Below are positions 24,745 to 35,618 of a stretch of 64,000 nucleotides of DNA, in pieces. The position numbers and the translations under genes were made by a program. Below the pieces are notes generated by a model, which saw only the letters and a list, made by a program, of their open reading frames with translations, ran no database searches and was not told where the DNA came from. The stretch is from Gnetum montanum (taxonomy: Eukaryota > Streptophyta > Gnetopsida > Gnetales > Gnetaceae), in the NCBI GenBank assembly GCA_015680685.1, contig MNCI01017655.1:318393-382392 (forward strand). The letters are read 5' to 3'. Each line of letters starts with the position of its first letter. Within the stretch, counting starts at the first letter, position 1.

Positions 24745-25548
24745 AATTTTTGCTTTTCCCTTCTTTTCATACTTCTTCCTTGACCAACATTCAAGAGTAT
24801 TGTAAGTGTTGGTACCACAGAAATCACAATGCTTACCTTCCTTTGATTGATTTGATCTTCCATGACCATGACCTCTGGATTTGCCGTGACTATGTCCATG
24901 TCCTCTGAATGAGGATCTACTTGAGGATCTTTGATGTTGATTTTTATTTTGATTGGATGTCCTCTGAAATTGTGCTTGAAATGCATTTTCTGTTGAATCC
25001 TCATGTTCAGCAATTCTTTGCTCGTATGTTCTTAAGCTTCCTACAAGCTCAACCATGATCATCTTATCAAGATCTCTTGCTCCTTCAATAGCCATGATGA
25101 TAGGATCATATCTTCTGGTTACACTTCGAAGGATATTTTCAACAACATGCCTTTCCTCAAGTGTTTCTCCACAAGATTCAAGTCCATTTCGAACTTGTTG
25201 AAATCAGCTAATGTATTGATCAATATTCTCTGAATCTAGCATGTGCAAATATTCAAAATATTTTCTTAAAACTTGTAACTTGACAACATGAACTTTTAAT
25301 GATCCCTTTTATGCAATCCCCAGTGCATCCCATGCAGCTTTGCTAGTTTGATGCATAATAATTTTGGGAAAGATTGTCGGATCTAACCCAGGTTGAATGA
25401 TGAATAATGCTTTTGCATCTTTCTTACAAAGCTTCTTAAATTCATTCTTTTCATCTTCCTTCAAGGCTTGAAATGTTGCTTGATCAACATCTTGGAATCC
25501 ATTTTCAACAAGATCCCAAAGATCTTGTGAGATCAAGAATGTCTTCAT
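24745..25548 (-). pseudogene. Copia gag (UBN2/Retrotran_gag_2 type)
   Basis: It starts at the minus-strand ATG 25548 region (MKTFLISQDLWDLVENGF), typical of copia gag. It continues through SKAAWDAL to RRYDPIIMAIEGARDLDKM. A stop lies near 25307. The nucleocapsid has an Arg/Gly/His-rich stretch and a zinc knuckle near 24828: CDFCGTNTYNTLEC. The knuckle His of C-x2-C-x4-H-x4-C is Tyr here, so zinc binding would be lost. Confidence 0.85.
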
Positions 25549-25659
25549 CTTGATTGCTCAATATTCATAATTCTCTCCATTGAAGACAGAAACTTGGAGA
25601 GACACAGATCTGTGATTTTGGACCATCCTGGAGAGATCTGTTATCAAGAATCTAAGCTA

Positions 25660-25677
25660 ACTAGCTCTGATACCAAA
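25660..25677 (-). other. Copia primer binding site (initiator tRNA-Met)
   Basis: The minus strand reads TGGTATCAGAGCTAG next to the 5' LTR. The first 12 bases match the standard Ty1/copia primer binding site complementary to initiator tRNA-Met. Confidence 0.93.
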
Positions 25678-26156
25678 TGAAGAGTCTAAAGGGCCCTAGA
25701 TCTATGAACTAAGCTATAAGGAAATAAAGAACTTTGTTAGAACAAACACACTCCTGTGAGACTCTCTTAAATTCTATATGTCTCTTCTATTATTTTTTCT
25801 ATATGAATGAATATGTGCTACTACAATTTTATAGGCCTTGATCTCCCAAGAATAGATTTGGAGAGATAAGTATGAATCTCGGAAATCATGGGGATGATCC
25901 TTATTATCATATTTAAGGATCTTCTTAATATGGGATTTCCTAAACATAGATTAGATAAGAATTACATGAATAGGATCTCATCTTTAAAATAGATTAATGA
26001 TCCTTATCATCATATTTAAGGATCTTCTTAATATGGGATGTCCTAAACATAGATTAGATAATAATTACATGAATAGGATCTCATCTTATTTAAAATAGAT
26101 TAATGGATGAGATCTATCTAATTCTATTGTGGAACATCTAGTCATCATATTCCACA
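25678..26156 (-). repeat. Copia 5' LTR
   Basis: On the plus strand it reads TGAAGAGTC...ATTCCACA, nearly identical to 20781-21260. It holds the same 103-bp tandem pair (starting at 25896 and 25999). The element's LTR start is TGTGGAATATG on the minus strand. Confidence 0.92.
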
Positions 26157-26161
26157 ATCAC
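26157..26161. repeat. Copia target-site duplication, right copy (ATCAC)
   Basis: It is identical to 20776-20780 and confirms the insertion boundaries. Confidence 0.9.
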
Positions 26162-27379
26162 TAGTCATGCAAGGAGAGCTACCAACATAACCACAATAAA
26201 AGAGTGCTACCAGGGTAGTTAATAATACATTAGAGGATATAATGATAAATCAACCTAGATCTAGAAAACATCCATTTTTTAGGACAAGTCCTAAGAAGGT
26301 TCAAAGGATGGGAACTTTACCTACATTGGTTCCATCCATACGTACTCCTTAAAGGAAGACTATGCTTTCAAATTCTACAGATCAATACTTAACAACCATC
26401 ATGATCAATCAAACAATCACATACTAGATTAAAGCATGAAAAATTTTCAAGAATAGAATAGATCTTGGAAGTTCCTTAGTATATTTGCAAATAATAGGAC
26501 ATAAACCTGGAAAGGCTTTACTAGATTCTAGATTAGGAGTAAATTTGATTTCACAAGATATGTACAAATCCTATAATCTTTCTCCATTGAAGAAAAGCAA
26601 CATCTAACTAGAGCTTGTAGATTAGTCAATTGCTGTTCCACTTGGGCAAGTAGAAGATGTCATCACCACCATAAGTGGTTGGTTTTATCTTACTAATTTT
26701 CTTGTCATCCACATGGAAAAAAAATAAAGGAGAATTTCCTATAATTATGAGAAGGGCATGACTTAGCATCATAGATGCTAAGCTATAAATTAAAGACTTG
26801 TCCTTCAAAATTTTCAAGGAAGATGAAGCTAAAATCATACAACCACATTGAGTTTTATGTATTGCATACAATGATAATGGATGCAATGGTGTGCATAAAA
26901 TTTGGACTATAGAAAAAAATGCCATCACAACATGCAATGAATGTATAGAAGATATGTGTGTACAAAATTATGTATATGTAGCAGCCACCCAATAAGAAGG
27001 CATTGAGTGGCTAATACCTGAAGAGGAGACTGAATCTAATATATGCATGGAACCTACAAGTAGAATCACAATTGATTATTTAGAAAAAATTGATAAGTTA
27101 GAATAGTTTAACATATAATCTCCTCACATTGTGTCATTTTAAGAAGAAGATATTAAATAGGAAAGACTAGAGATATAAGAGACACACAAACTAGAACACT
27201 TAGAGCTAAAAACCCTATTGAATATACTTAAATATGCTTTTCTAAATAATAAAAAAATTGGTAATTATAAATGCTAAACTTGTTAAGTAACAAAAGAAAA
27301 AATTACTAGAAGTGGTAAATAAATGGTCAAGTACATTTGCATGGTTCTATGACAAGGTCATTGAATTAACCCATGTATA
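26162..27379 (+). pseudogene. Element E gag tail and protease, decayed
   Basis: After the copia insertion, gag resumes (MQGELPT...). The protease loop near 26515-26550 reads KALLDSRLGVNLI, so the catalytic Asp remains but the Gly is Arg. It continues with YNLSPLKKSNI and LELVD-stop-SIAVPLG, the stop codon shared with B, F and G, and then NFLVIHM. The following 27000-27380 is a decayed linker with little recognisable coding. Confidence 0.65.
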
Positions 27380-28650
27380 TGCCAGCATCGAATCTATACA
27401 GATCTAGCTATCAAACCATGTCACCAACCTCAAAGAAGGTTAAACCCAACACTTAAAGAAGTTGTCAAACATGAGTTAGAAAATTTTTTAAAATAAGGAT
27501 TTATTTATTCGATAGTAGATAGTGAATGGGTTAGCTCATTAGTCATTATACTAAAGAATGGTGGCAAATGGAGGGTTTATATTGATTTCAAGTTATTAAA
27601 TATGGGAAATGGAGGGTGTCTTGGATAGTATAATAGGACACTAGTATTAGAGATTTTTAGATGGCTATAGCGGGTACAATCAAATCTACATTGCACCAGA
27701 AGACTAGGAAAAGATGACATTCACTAGTTCACGGGGGATATTTGCATACAAGTAGATGTCCTTTGGTTTGTGTAATGCACATGCTACATTTGAAAGACTT
27801 GTACTTAGCATCTTCCATAAGAAAATTGGCAATGAGGTTGAAGTCTTTATGGATGACTTCTCCACATATGGTCTAGATTTTAAACAAGCCTTGGATCATT
27901 TTTAGCAAGTATTGAAGAGATATGTAGAAACTAATCTAAAACTTAATTGGTAGAAAACCCATTTAATGGTCCAAGATGATATAGTTTTGGGACATAGAAT
28001 ATCTCACAAGGAAATAGAGGTAAATCTAGAAAAGATCATAGTCATCAAAAACATCACTTAGAGGCCACAAACCACTAAGGATGTGAAATTATTGCATGGC
28101 TACATAGGATATTATAGAGGATTTATTAATAATTTCTCAAAAATTGCAAAACCACTAGTAGAACTCTAAAAGAAAGATGCACCCTTCCACTGGACAGAAC
28201 TATGTCAGAAGACATTCAAGACATTAAAATAGAAACTAATTGAAAAACCAATTCTTTGAGCTCCTAATGGTATAAACCCTTCTAGATAATGACAGATGGT
28301 TCAAAATACACATTGGGAGTAGTACTCCCTCAGGTAGATGATCAAAGACAATCCTATTACATACATTGCACCAGTTGAAGCATCACTGGGACATAACTTA
28401 ATTACACCACTATAGGAAAGGAGATTATGACCATGGTGTATGCACTTGAGAAATTTAGACATTATGTACTTGGGTATTCTATCTATGTCCACATGGATCA
28501 TAGTGCTATTAGATTTATGATGAATAAACCAACAGTTAGTCCAAAGATAATAAGATGGCTTGTAATATTACAAGAATTTGACATCATCATGATCAATGAA
28601 AAAGAAATTGAAAACGTTGTAGGTAATCATTTGTCCAAACTCAAATGAGA
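27380..28650 (+). pseudogene. Element E reverse transcriptase and RNase H, decayed
   Basis: The RT block shows GFIYSIVDSEWVSSLVI and WRVYIDFKLLN. The active site at 27838-27870 is EVFMDDFSTYG with both Asp residues intact. The RNase H-like tail in 28427-28648 has ALEKFRHYVLGYSIYVHMDHSAI, then RWLVILQEFDIIMI and GNHLSKL, as in Ty3/gypsy. Numerous stops and shifts break it. Confidence 0.78.
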
Positions 28651-28799
28651 ATCACAAGATAATGATGAACCATTATCAGATTAGTTTCTCAATGAAAATC
28701 TATTCAAAGGAATAATAGTGGCTACAGCCTCAATAGAGAATTTTTGGATCTTTGATTATGTGATTTATCTCACTACACAAAAACTTTCTGTTGAGTGGA

Positions 28800-29930
28800 A
28801 CAAGAAACAAAAGGAACAGTTTCTCTATTAAGCTAAACAATATATAGATATTAATGGAAACCTCTATAAGATATGTATTCATGGACTAATCAGATGGTGT
28901 GTCCTTAAAGAAAATCGACAAAGAACCTTACAAGATGCACATGAAGGACCATGTGGTGGTCACTATGTAGGATGAAAAAAAACACTTAAACTACTAATGG
29001 TTGGCTACTTTTGGCCTATTATATTTCAAGATGCACATCAGGTCGTCCAATCTTGTGAGAGGTGTTAATGCAATGGAGGAGTAATAATAAAAAATGTAGG
29101 TCCATAACAATAGATACAGCTATTGGAACCATTTGATATTTGGGGAGTTAATTTTATGTGGCCCATTGTGCCAATGTCCAATGGAAAATCATACATTATA
29201 GTGATAGTTTATTATTGTACAAAGTGGATCAAAGCAACTGTAGTCAAGGATTGCATAGTCAAAATAGTTGGTAAGTTCTTTCAACAACATGTGGTGAATA
29301 GATTTGGGGTGCCACACATGCTCATATTAGATAATAGAACTCATTTTACAATAGTTACATTCAAAAAGATAATTCAAAAACTTGGGGTGAATCACAAACT
29401 AACTACACCATGCCATCTCCAAGAAAATGGTCAAGTAGAAGTGACTAATTAAGAAATCAAATGAATATTAACTAGAGTAGTTAGTCGATCTATGAAGGAA
29501 TGGAACACTAAACTTAATGATGCTCTATGAGCATATGGATCAATATGGAAACTTTCTATGGGGTATTTCCCATATGAGTTAGTTTATGATAAAATACCCA
29601 TGTTACCAATCCAAGAAGAGCTCAATACCCTTTTCACTACTTGTATACTTGACCTTGACTTAAGCCTAGCTCAATGAGAACACCTCATGAATCTTAATCT
29701 CTTAGATGAGAATAGATTAGTCACTCAAATAAGTAACAAAATTCACAAAAAGTACTCCAAAAATAGACATGATGCTAAATTAAGATAAGTGTTAATTCAC
29801 TTGGGTGATAAAGTCCTCTATTACAATCCCAGTCATGTCCTACAAAAGGCTAAGTTCCAAACCTTATGAGAATGATCCTACATCATTCATGCAACATACT
29901 AATTTGACACCATGTAGATCTATCACCCAA
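28800..29930 (+). pseudogene. Element E integrase, decayed
   Basis: The frame 29123-29452 carries the core: WGVNFMWPIVPM, then YIIVIVYYCTKW, RFGVPHMLILDNRTHF and ENGQVEVTN. The first catalytic Asp (normally IDY) is changed to Val-Tyr, while the second Asp and the Glu are kept. Upstream (28920-29060) the zinc-binding region has HEGPCGGHYVG. Downstream, LNDAL-stop-AYGSIWKLS and a Lys-rich tail continue to 29930. Confidence 0.78.
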
Positions 29931-30747
29931 ACAACCCACAAAAGTTGATTCTTGTTAATATTCAGCAAGTCAAGTCATATTGTGACTTTAACTACTCTTT
30001 TAAGCACTCTACCCTATCTACTAGGTAAGCTACCATGCTTGTGATATTCCAGGTATCCACTTCTTATAATAGTTGTGGGGGTGTCAAACTTGACACTTAG
30101 GCATGAATTTTTCTTCTAATACTTTTCTACTTTTTATCTTTTTTCATTTCTTAGTAATTTTCCATTCTTTTATACCCTTTTTACTTCTTGAATCATTTTT
30201 CACTCTTTAATAATTTTTGACCTTTTCTATTTTCAACATTTTTCTACATTTGTATAGAGATTAGTCTTTCCATGATGTGGTACTATAAGGAAATATTTAC
30301 ATTATTGGGACTACATCTTGTTTTATTCCTTTGTACTTAGTTGTGGAGGAGAGTGTTACATGTAAATAAGTCAAATTGGAAAGAATTTCTCTAACATCAA
30401 AAGAGCATATTAAGGGTAATAATAAGAACAAATAAGCATATTTTGATTAATTAATTGAATAAAAGCTAATAAACCTAACTAATTCTCCTAGCCACACATT
30501 CATTTACATAGTAAATGAGAAAATAATAATTGTGAGAGGTCATAACAATCAAAAGTACAATGAATAAGGGTTTCCTTTTAAAATTTTTCTAACTCTACAA
30601 TCATAATAAGAGCTATAAGTAACAATATAGATAAAATTGTGATTAAATTCTAGAACCTAAGAAAAGACTATGAAATGTTATGAATCTATTTGAAATCCTT
30701 GGGTAATATTAAAAGAATCCTTGATGATTGTAGATATCTCTTAAAAG
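29931..30747 (+). other. Element E pol-to-aORF spacer
   Basis: This is AT-rich, T-run-rich non-coding sequence (for example many CTTTTT runs at 30100-30260). The conserved TGGGGAGGACC block of the A, B, F and G spacers was not found here, perhaps lost. I see no gene. Confidence 0.5.
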
Positions 30748-33510
30748 ACCCACAAAAGGAAGATCCTCACAGCAAGAAAGCCAAAGACCTAGAGGTAGAG
30801 GTAGACAATAAGCTAAAGAATAGAATCCATAGGTGAAGCAGGATGCTCAATCCTTTAGCATCCATCAACAAACACCTATAACAGAACACTTTGCACAAGT
30901 TGAGGTTGAAGTATCGCCATTTCTAGAGTAAGGAGAACACCTTACATTGTTTGCAAAATGTCTCCAAGCCATTTAGGAAAAATCAACCATGTCCATAGTT
31001 ATTGTAGAACTCAACTATGGACCGTTCATGGAATTCACGCCTACCAATATCTGAGAACAAGTCCTAGCCTTTCCTCTATGGCCAAATCTATCATGTAGTG
31101 AATAATGGTACTTAGGAGAAGTATACCAATTTTGGAAGAATAAATAGGATGATGCCACAATAAAAATTGAAGGAGTTACTATACCTTATTTAGTCAAGGC
31201 AATTAAAAAGGCACTCAATATTTCTATTGTTGAAGCAAATATTGCATAGATATCTACAAGATTTGACATTGAGGGAAAGAAATTATGGCTATAAAGAGCT
31301 TATGGATTAGTAGATAAGGAATATAGTGGATTATTTACTGAGGAGAAAATATACTTTAAGATAGGAATCTACCATATTTTTTTCACCAAAAGGTTCAATA
31401 GAATTTTCACCTATATTGCAAGAGGAAGCACTATTCTTATGGGGAAATTGAATGAAAATTTGGCTCATTTATTATTTCTAGAAATTTTAATGAGATTTAA
31501 AGAAAATAAGGAAAGGAAACTTACATTGCCATTCCCTTGCTTCATTAGAAGGTTATGCAAGAAAGTAGGAATTTCTAGTTATACAAATGATGTCCTATGC
31601 AAGGCCCAAAATGCATTATATACTACGATGTCTAAACTAGTGCCTCTGAAGAATGATCAGCTAGAGAAGTGAGCAAGCACATTGGGAGCAACAATATCAA
31701 CACTAATAAGCAACATTCTAGCAACAAGATAATAATAGGAAGGAGCCAATGGATCAACACTAGTTGGTGATAAACCTAAATCAAGTGCTTCACTAGCTCA
31801 ACAAGACTATAGGCCTTTCATGAGCCATTTGCAATAAATTGTTGAAACCATAAATTGGGGGAATAGGAAAGGTTCTGTAATGTATAAAGGAAGAGAAAAT
31901 TCTGTAAGGCTTGTTGTATGAATAAGAATTTCTAGTGGTCAAATCTCATTATAGGTAGAAGAAGATGAAGATTGGACACAACAAATCTTTGGAAATGCTA
32001 CATCCTTTTAGGTCATGCTAGAAATAGGAGAAGGAGTCATAGTCATGGTAATGCAACACCAGGATGTGACAAGAGTAGTAGAGGTGATCACAGATCACAT
32101 TAAATAATCATTCAATGTTCTCATTATGCTTCCAAAAGATATTACTTCAGCCAGTGATGTTGAAATGATAGCTGGTACATCCATGCCCTTAGAAGAACAT
32201 AAAGATATCCTAGATTGACTATTGAAGATAGGACAAGTAATGTAGAATCTTTTTGATATCCCTAGTGATATCACTAAAGTTTAGTTAGATCTGATCTTAA
32301 CAAAGGAAAAGCTTGTAATATTTGAAATAACAGCTGAATATGAAGAGAATGAAGTGTAGACGTTGTAAGCTAAATTGACAACCTTAAGAGCAGAAAATAA
32401 AGACCTTACGCAATACATAGTGTCAGACCAACTTGATAAATTTAGGATTGAACAAGTGATCTAGCTCATAGCCAAGAACATCCAAGTAGAAATGGAAAAG
32501 GAGAAGATAATGTGAAACACCTTTGTAGTAGAAGCTCAAACCTATGCTCATGCCAAAGCATTAACTACCATTGAAGAAGAAAACAAAATAATTACTACTA
32601 AAAATACAAGGTTAATAGATTTAGAAGAAAAGAAGAATGTTCTTAAAAAAAGTATCCATCATCTTAGAAAAAAAATTGCAAGAGTTAATCAATATGCGCA
32701 AATTGGCTATACAAAACAGAACACTATCAATGGAAGAAGTTTGTGTTCTTGACCAAAAGTCAACAATTAAGATTAGCAGGTGGTAGAATGAGGGTAAAAA
32801 GCATGAAAGGCTAAAAGAGCACTTCAGAGACTAGGTGGACATGTACATACAAATTAATGAAAAATAAACCTTATTGGCTAAAGCCAAAATTAGCTCCATT
32901 ACTATGCAAAAACCTAATTGGAAATTGATCCTAGATAGTCTTGCCCATGTCCATTAGGATAAACTGAAGAATAAGAACATGGAAATTGAAGACCTTACAG
33001 AGTACATGGAATTAACAAACCTTTGGTATGCTAATTTAGCCATGCTCATAGCAAGAAGGCCTAGTAATAAAGTTGAGCAACAAGTGGCCACAACCTATGC
33101 ATTATATGAGAAAGAGTTTGCAAACAAAAAGGATGCACAATAAAAATTGCATATTGCAAAATCTAAGCTCAAAATAGTTAAAGCTAGCTACTAGGATTAG
33201 AAGGAAGTAGTAGCAAATCTAGCCTATAGAATGAAAAATTATCAAGAAGTGATAAAAGTGGTTAGGACATTTGAAGAAGAAAAATGATAGTTTGTAGCTT
33301 TGTATATCAAAGCAAACAAGATGTTTCCACAGCTACCATGCCCATGGGAGGTATCAAATCTAGAAAACATCATAGAATTTTCTTGAATGGTACATGATCC
33401 AAGATTAGAAGAAGAGAATCTTTTGGCATTACTCAATAGATATCAAATTTTAAAGTCCAATGATATAGTAAAGAAGCTGATGGAGGAGCCACCACCACCA
33501 GGGACATGAG
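30748..33510 (+). pseudogene. Element E additional ORF, decayed
   Basis: The start codon is not preserved. Homology to copy A begins near 30748 (QQESQRPRGRGR). Conserved parts include VELNYGPFMEFTP, YLGEVYQFW, YFKIGIYHIFFTKRFNR and, in 31439-31672, LPFPCFIRRLCKKVG. The second half is long, Glu/Lys-rich and coiled-coil-like, ending EEPPPPGT-stop at 33508-33510, as in copy A. Stops are frequent. This and copy A are the two copies in which the whole aORF length can be followed most easily. Confidence 0.7.
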
Positions 33511-33756
33511 GCTACATTGAGCTTTATCATTTTTCCTTGTTTTGTTTTATTGTTTTAAAGTTTCAAATTATATCAATCATGCAATACATGGTAATTTTGT
33601 AAATACCACTCGAACCACAATGCGACATTCTAAGTCAAGTTAGTAATGTATATAAGTAGTCATGTCAAAGTTTGAATATACCTCACAATTTTGTAAGGAA
33701 ATCTATTCTCCTTTTGTTCTAACTCAAGGAGGAGTATCTAGTCAATTGTGGAGCAA

Positions 33757-34215
33757 TGATAGAATTTGTTAAGTCAAATGATGCGATATCGTATCTATGA
33801 TATCGTAGCTTTGGTTACATCATCATGGATACGATGTAGTTGGCCCTGGTCATGACTATAAATACCAATCCACCATCACATCATTGGAATAACCTTTGCA
33901 CAATACTTAGTGAAATTCTTGTAATTTCTTATGGTGAATTATACTTAGAGTTAGAAGTAAATTCTTGCAGTGTGGTAAGTAATAGTTGTATAGAGTCTTT
34001 ATTTGAGTAGATTGTACTTAGACATAGTTCATGATTGGCAGTAAAGATGGAGATTGTTTCTTAACATTGCAACATCTCACTTAGTTTACTTGTATTTTCT
34101 AATATGTTTACTTTAATTAAGTTATTTACATTTTCTAAGTATTTTTACTTTTCAAATATCCATTAGTAAGGTTTTGAGTGTTAAGTGTAATCGTTTGGTA
34201 ACCTAGTAGTGACTT
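33757..34215 (+). repeat. Element E 3' LTR, 3' part missing
   Basis: It begins TGATAGAATT after a purine-rich tract (CAATTGTGGAGCAA). U3 carries two or three GATATC-type units (33784-33835), followed by a TATA box (GACTATAAATACC near 33858). It parallels LTR A to about CTAGTAGTGAC near 34215 and is then lost. Confidence 0.7.
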
Positions 34216-34624
34216 CATTTGATTCGCTTAGTAGGGCATGCTAAAAATATAACAATGCATTAAAGGCACATGTTATATTTAACCATATAATATAAATATA
34301 TTTTATAATTTATAATTTACATAAAAGACATGTATATAAGAACTCCAATAAAATTACCTTGCACCCACATCCATTTGAGATATCTATTCTTTCAATAAGC
34401 ATAAAGTATCAAATAAAAGATCAAAAGATCAACTCTTGCCAAAACATAACTATAAGTTCAAATAGTAAATAAGAATTAGCCATAATAAATATATTAAATA
34501 GGTGGTCCAAGCCATAGTGAACCAATTTTAGGATTTGATTTTTTTAACATGAAAATTAATTCTTAGTGAATTATTTGTAGGATTTCATTAATTTGAAAAA
34601 GAAAAAGATTCTATTAGCCAAATA

Positions 34625-34649
<25 letters not shown>
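34216..34649. other. AT-rich sequence with AT microsatellite
   Basis: No gene is visible. An alternating AT run fills about 34625-34649 and continues beyond element F at 41677-41695, so F split one microsatellite. Confidence 0.75.
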
Positions 34650-34655
<6 letters not shown>

Positions 34656-35479
34656 GACATGATATCGCATGGGCCGCAATATCACGTACGCGATATCACG
34701 TCTTCCCCTATGATATCACATATGTGATATCATAGTGCATCATCAAATCTATAAATAAGAGACGGCTCTCCCTTGTTTCATAGTTTAGGCCTAGACCATA
34801 GAAAAACTATAGCAGTTTCACCTCTCTAGAGATAGAATAATTTCCATGTGCTAGTAGTAGGAGCTCCAAAGTGAATAGATCTTTATTCAAACAAATATTG
34901 TACCTGAACACAAGTTTATGTATAGAAATAAAGATGAACTTCTTGGATAAACCTTGTAGTGCATGGACTAAGCTAGATAGGAGTTTACTTATTTTTATTT
35001 ATTATTTATCATTTAAATGCTTTATTAGTTAATTAAATATCTCTCAACCCTTCTCCCATAGTTAAGTGCATTCAGTACGACCGCTTCGAGCACGTGTGTT
35101 ACACTTGGTAATCCCAGTAACGAATAGCGTTTGGTAACCAAGGTTGCATTGGTTCAAGGTGTGAACGGTAAGTGGCAATGGATGCTAATGCTAGGTTAAT
35201 TAAGACTTAGTTAGTTAGTTAAAGTTAGTTAATTAGTCTCTTCACCCTTCACCTCATTAGCATAGGAGATAAAAATTGAAAAGACATAAAAATCATATAC
35301 CTCAGACTTACTTAACCATACAATCATGAAAAATACAAGTAAGTCTAGGAAGACAAGGAACGATTAACCTTAAGTATTCCATGAGGTGTGTAGGCACTTA
35401 GTCTACGGAGTTCGACCGGATCGCGTGTGTAACGCTCGTATTCGTATGGTTCAGTGTAGGGGTACCTAGTCGCTCATCA
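34650..35479 (+). repeat. Element F 5' LTR (830 bp)
   Basis: U3 contains about four spaced GATATC/AATATC palindromes (34664-34735), followed by a TATA box (CTATAAATAAGAG near 34752). The end is CGCTCATCA. Compared with the 3' LTR it is shorter, mainly because it has fewer GATATC units. Confidence 0.88.
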
Positions 35480-35480
35480 T

Positions 35481-35498
35481 TGGCTCCATTGCCGGGGA
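35481..35498 (+). other. Element F primer binding site, tRNA-Asp type
   Basis: TGGCTCCATTGCCGGGGA lies one base after the LTR. It differs at two positions from the complement of the plant tRNA-Asp 3' end. Confidence 0.85.
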
Positions 35499-35618
35499 CT
35501 AAGTGTGCTAAATAGAACATAGGAAATCATCCACATCTTTGGGAAGCTTAAACAAACCCTTAGGGTTAATCAGAAGAAAATTTGAATAACAGTTAATCAG
35601 CACACCGAATAAGACACA

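Larger units (their letters stand above)
20781..26156 (-). mobile_element. Ty1/copia LTR retrotransposon, minus strand, 5.4 kb
   Basis: This is a complete element with two LTRs of about 480 bp, a primer binding site matching initiator tRNA-Met, and gag, protease, integrase, RT and RNase H in copia order. A polypurine tract and a perfect 5-bp target duplication are also present. It sits inside gag of element E. Its frames contain far fewer stops than the gypsy copies, so it is younger. A hand comparison of the LTRs shows roughly 30 differences over 480 bases (approximate). Several key residues are mutated and the frame is broken in places, so it is not autonomous now. Confidence 0.93.
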
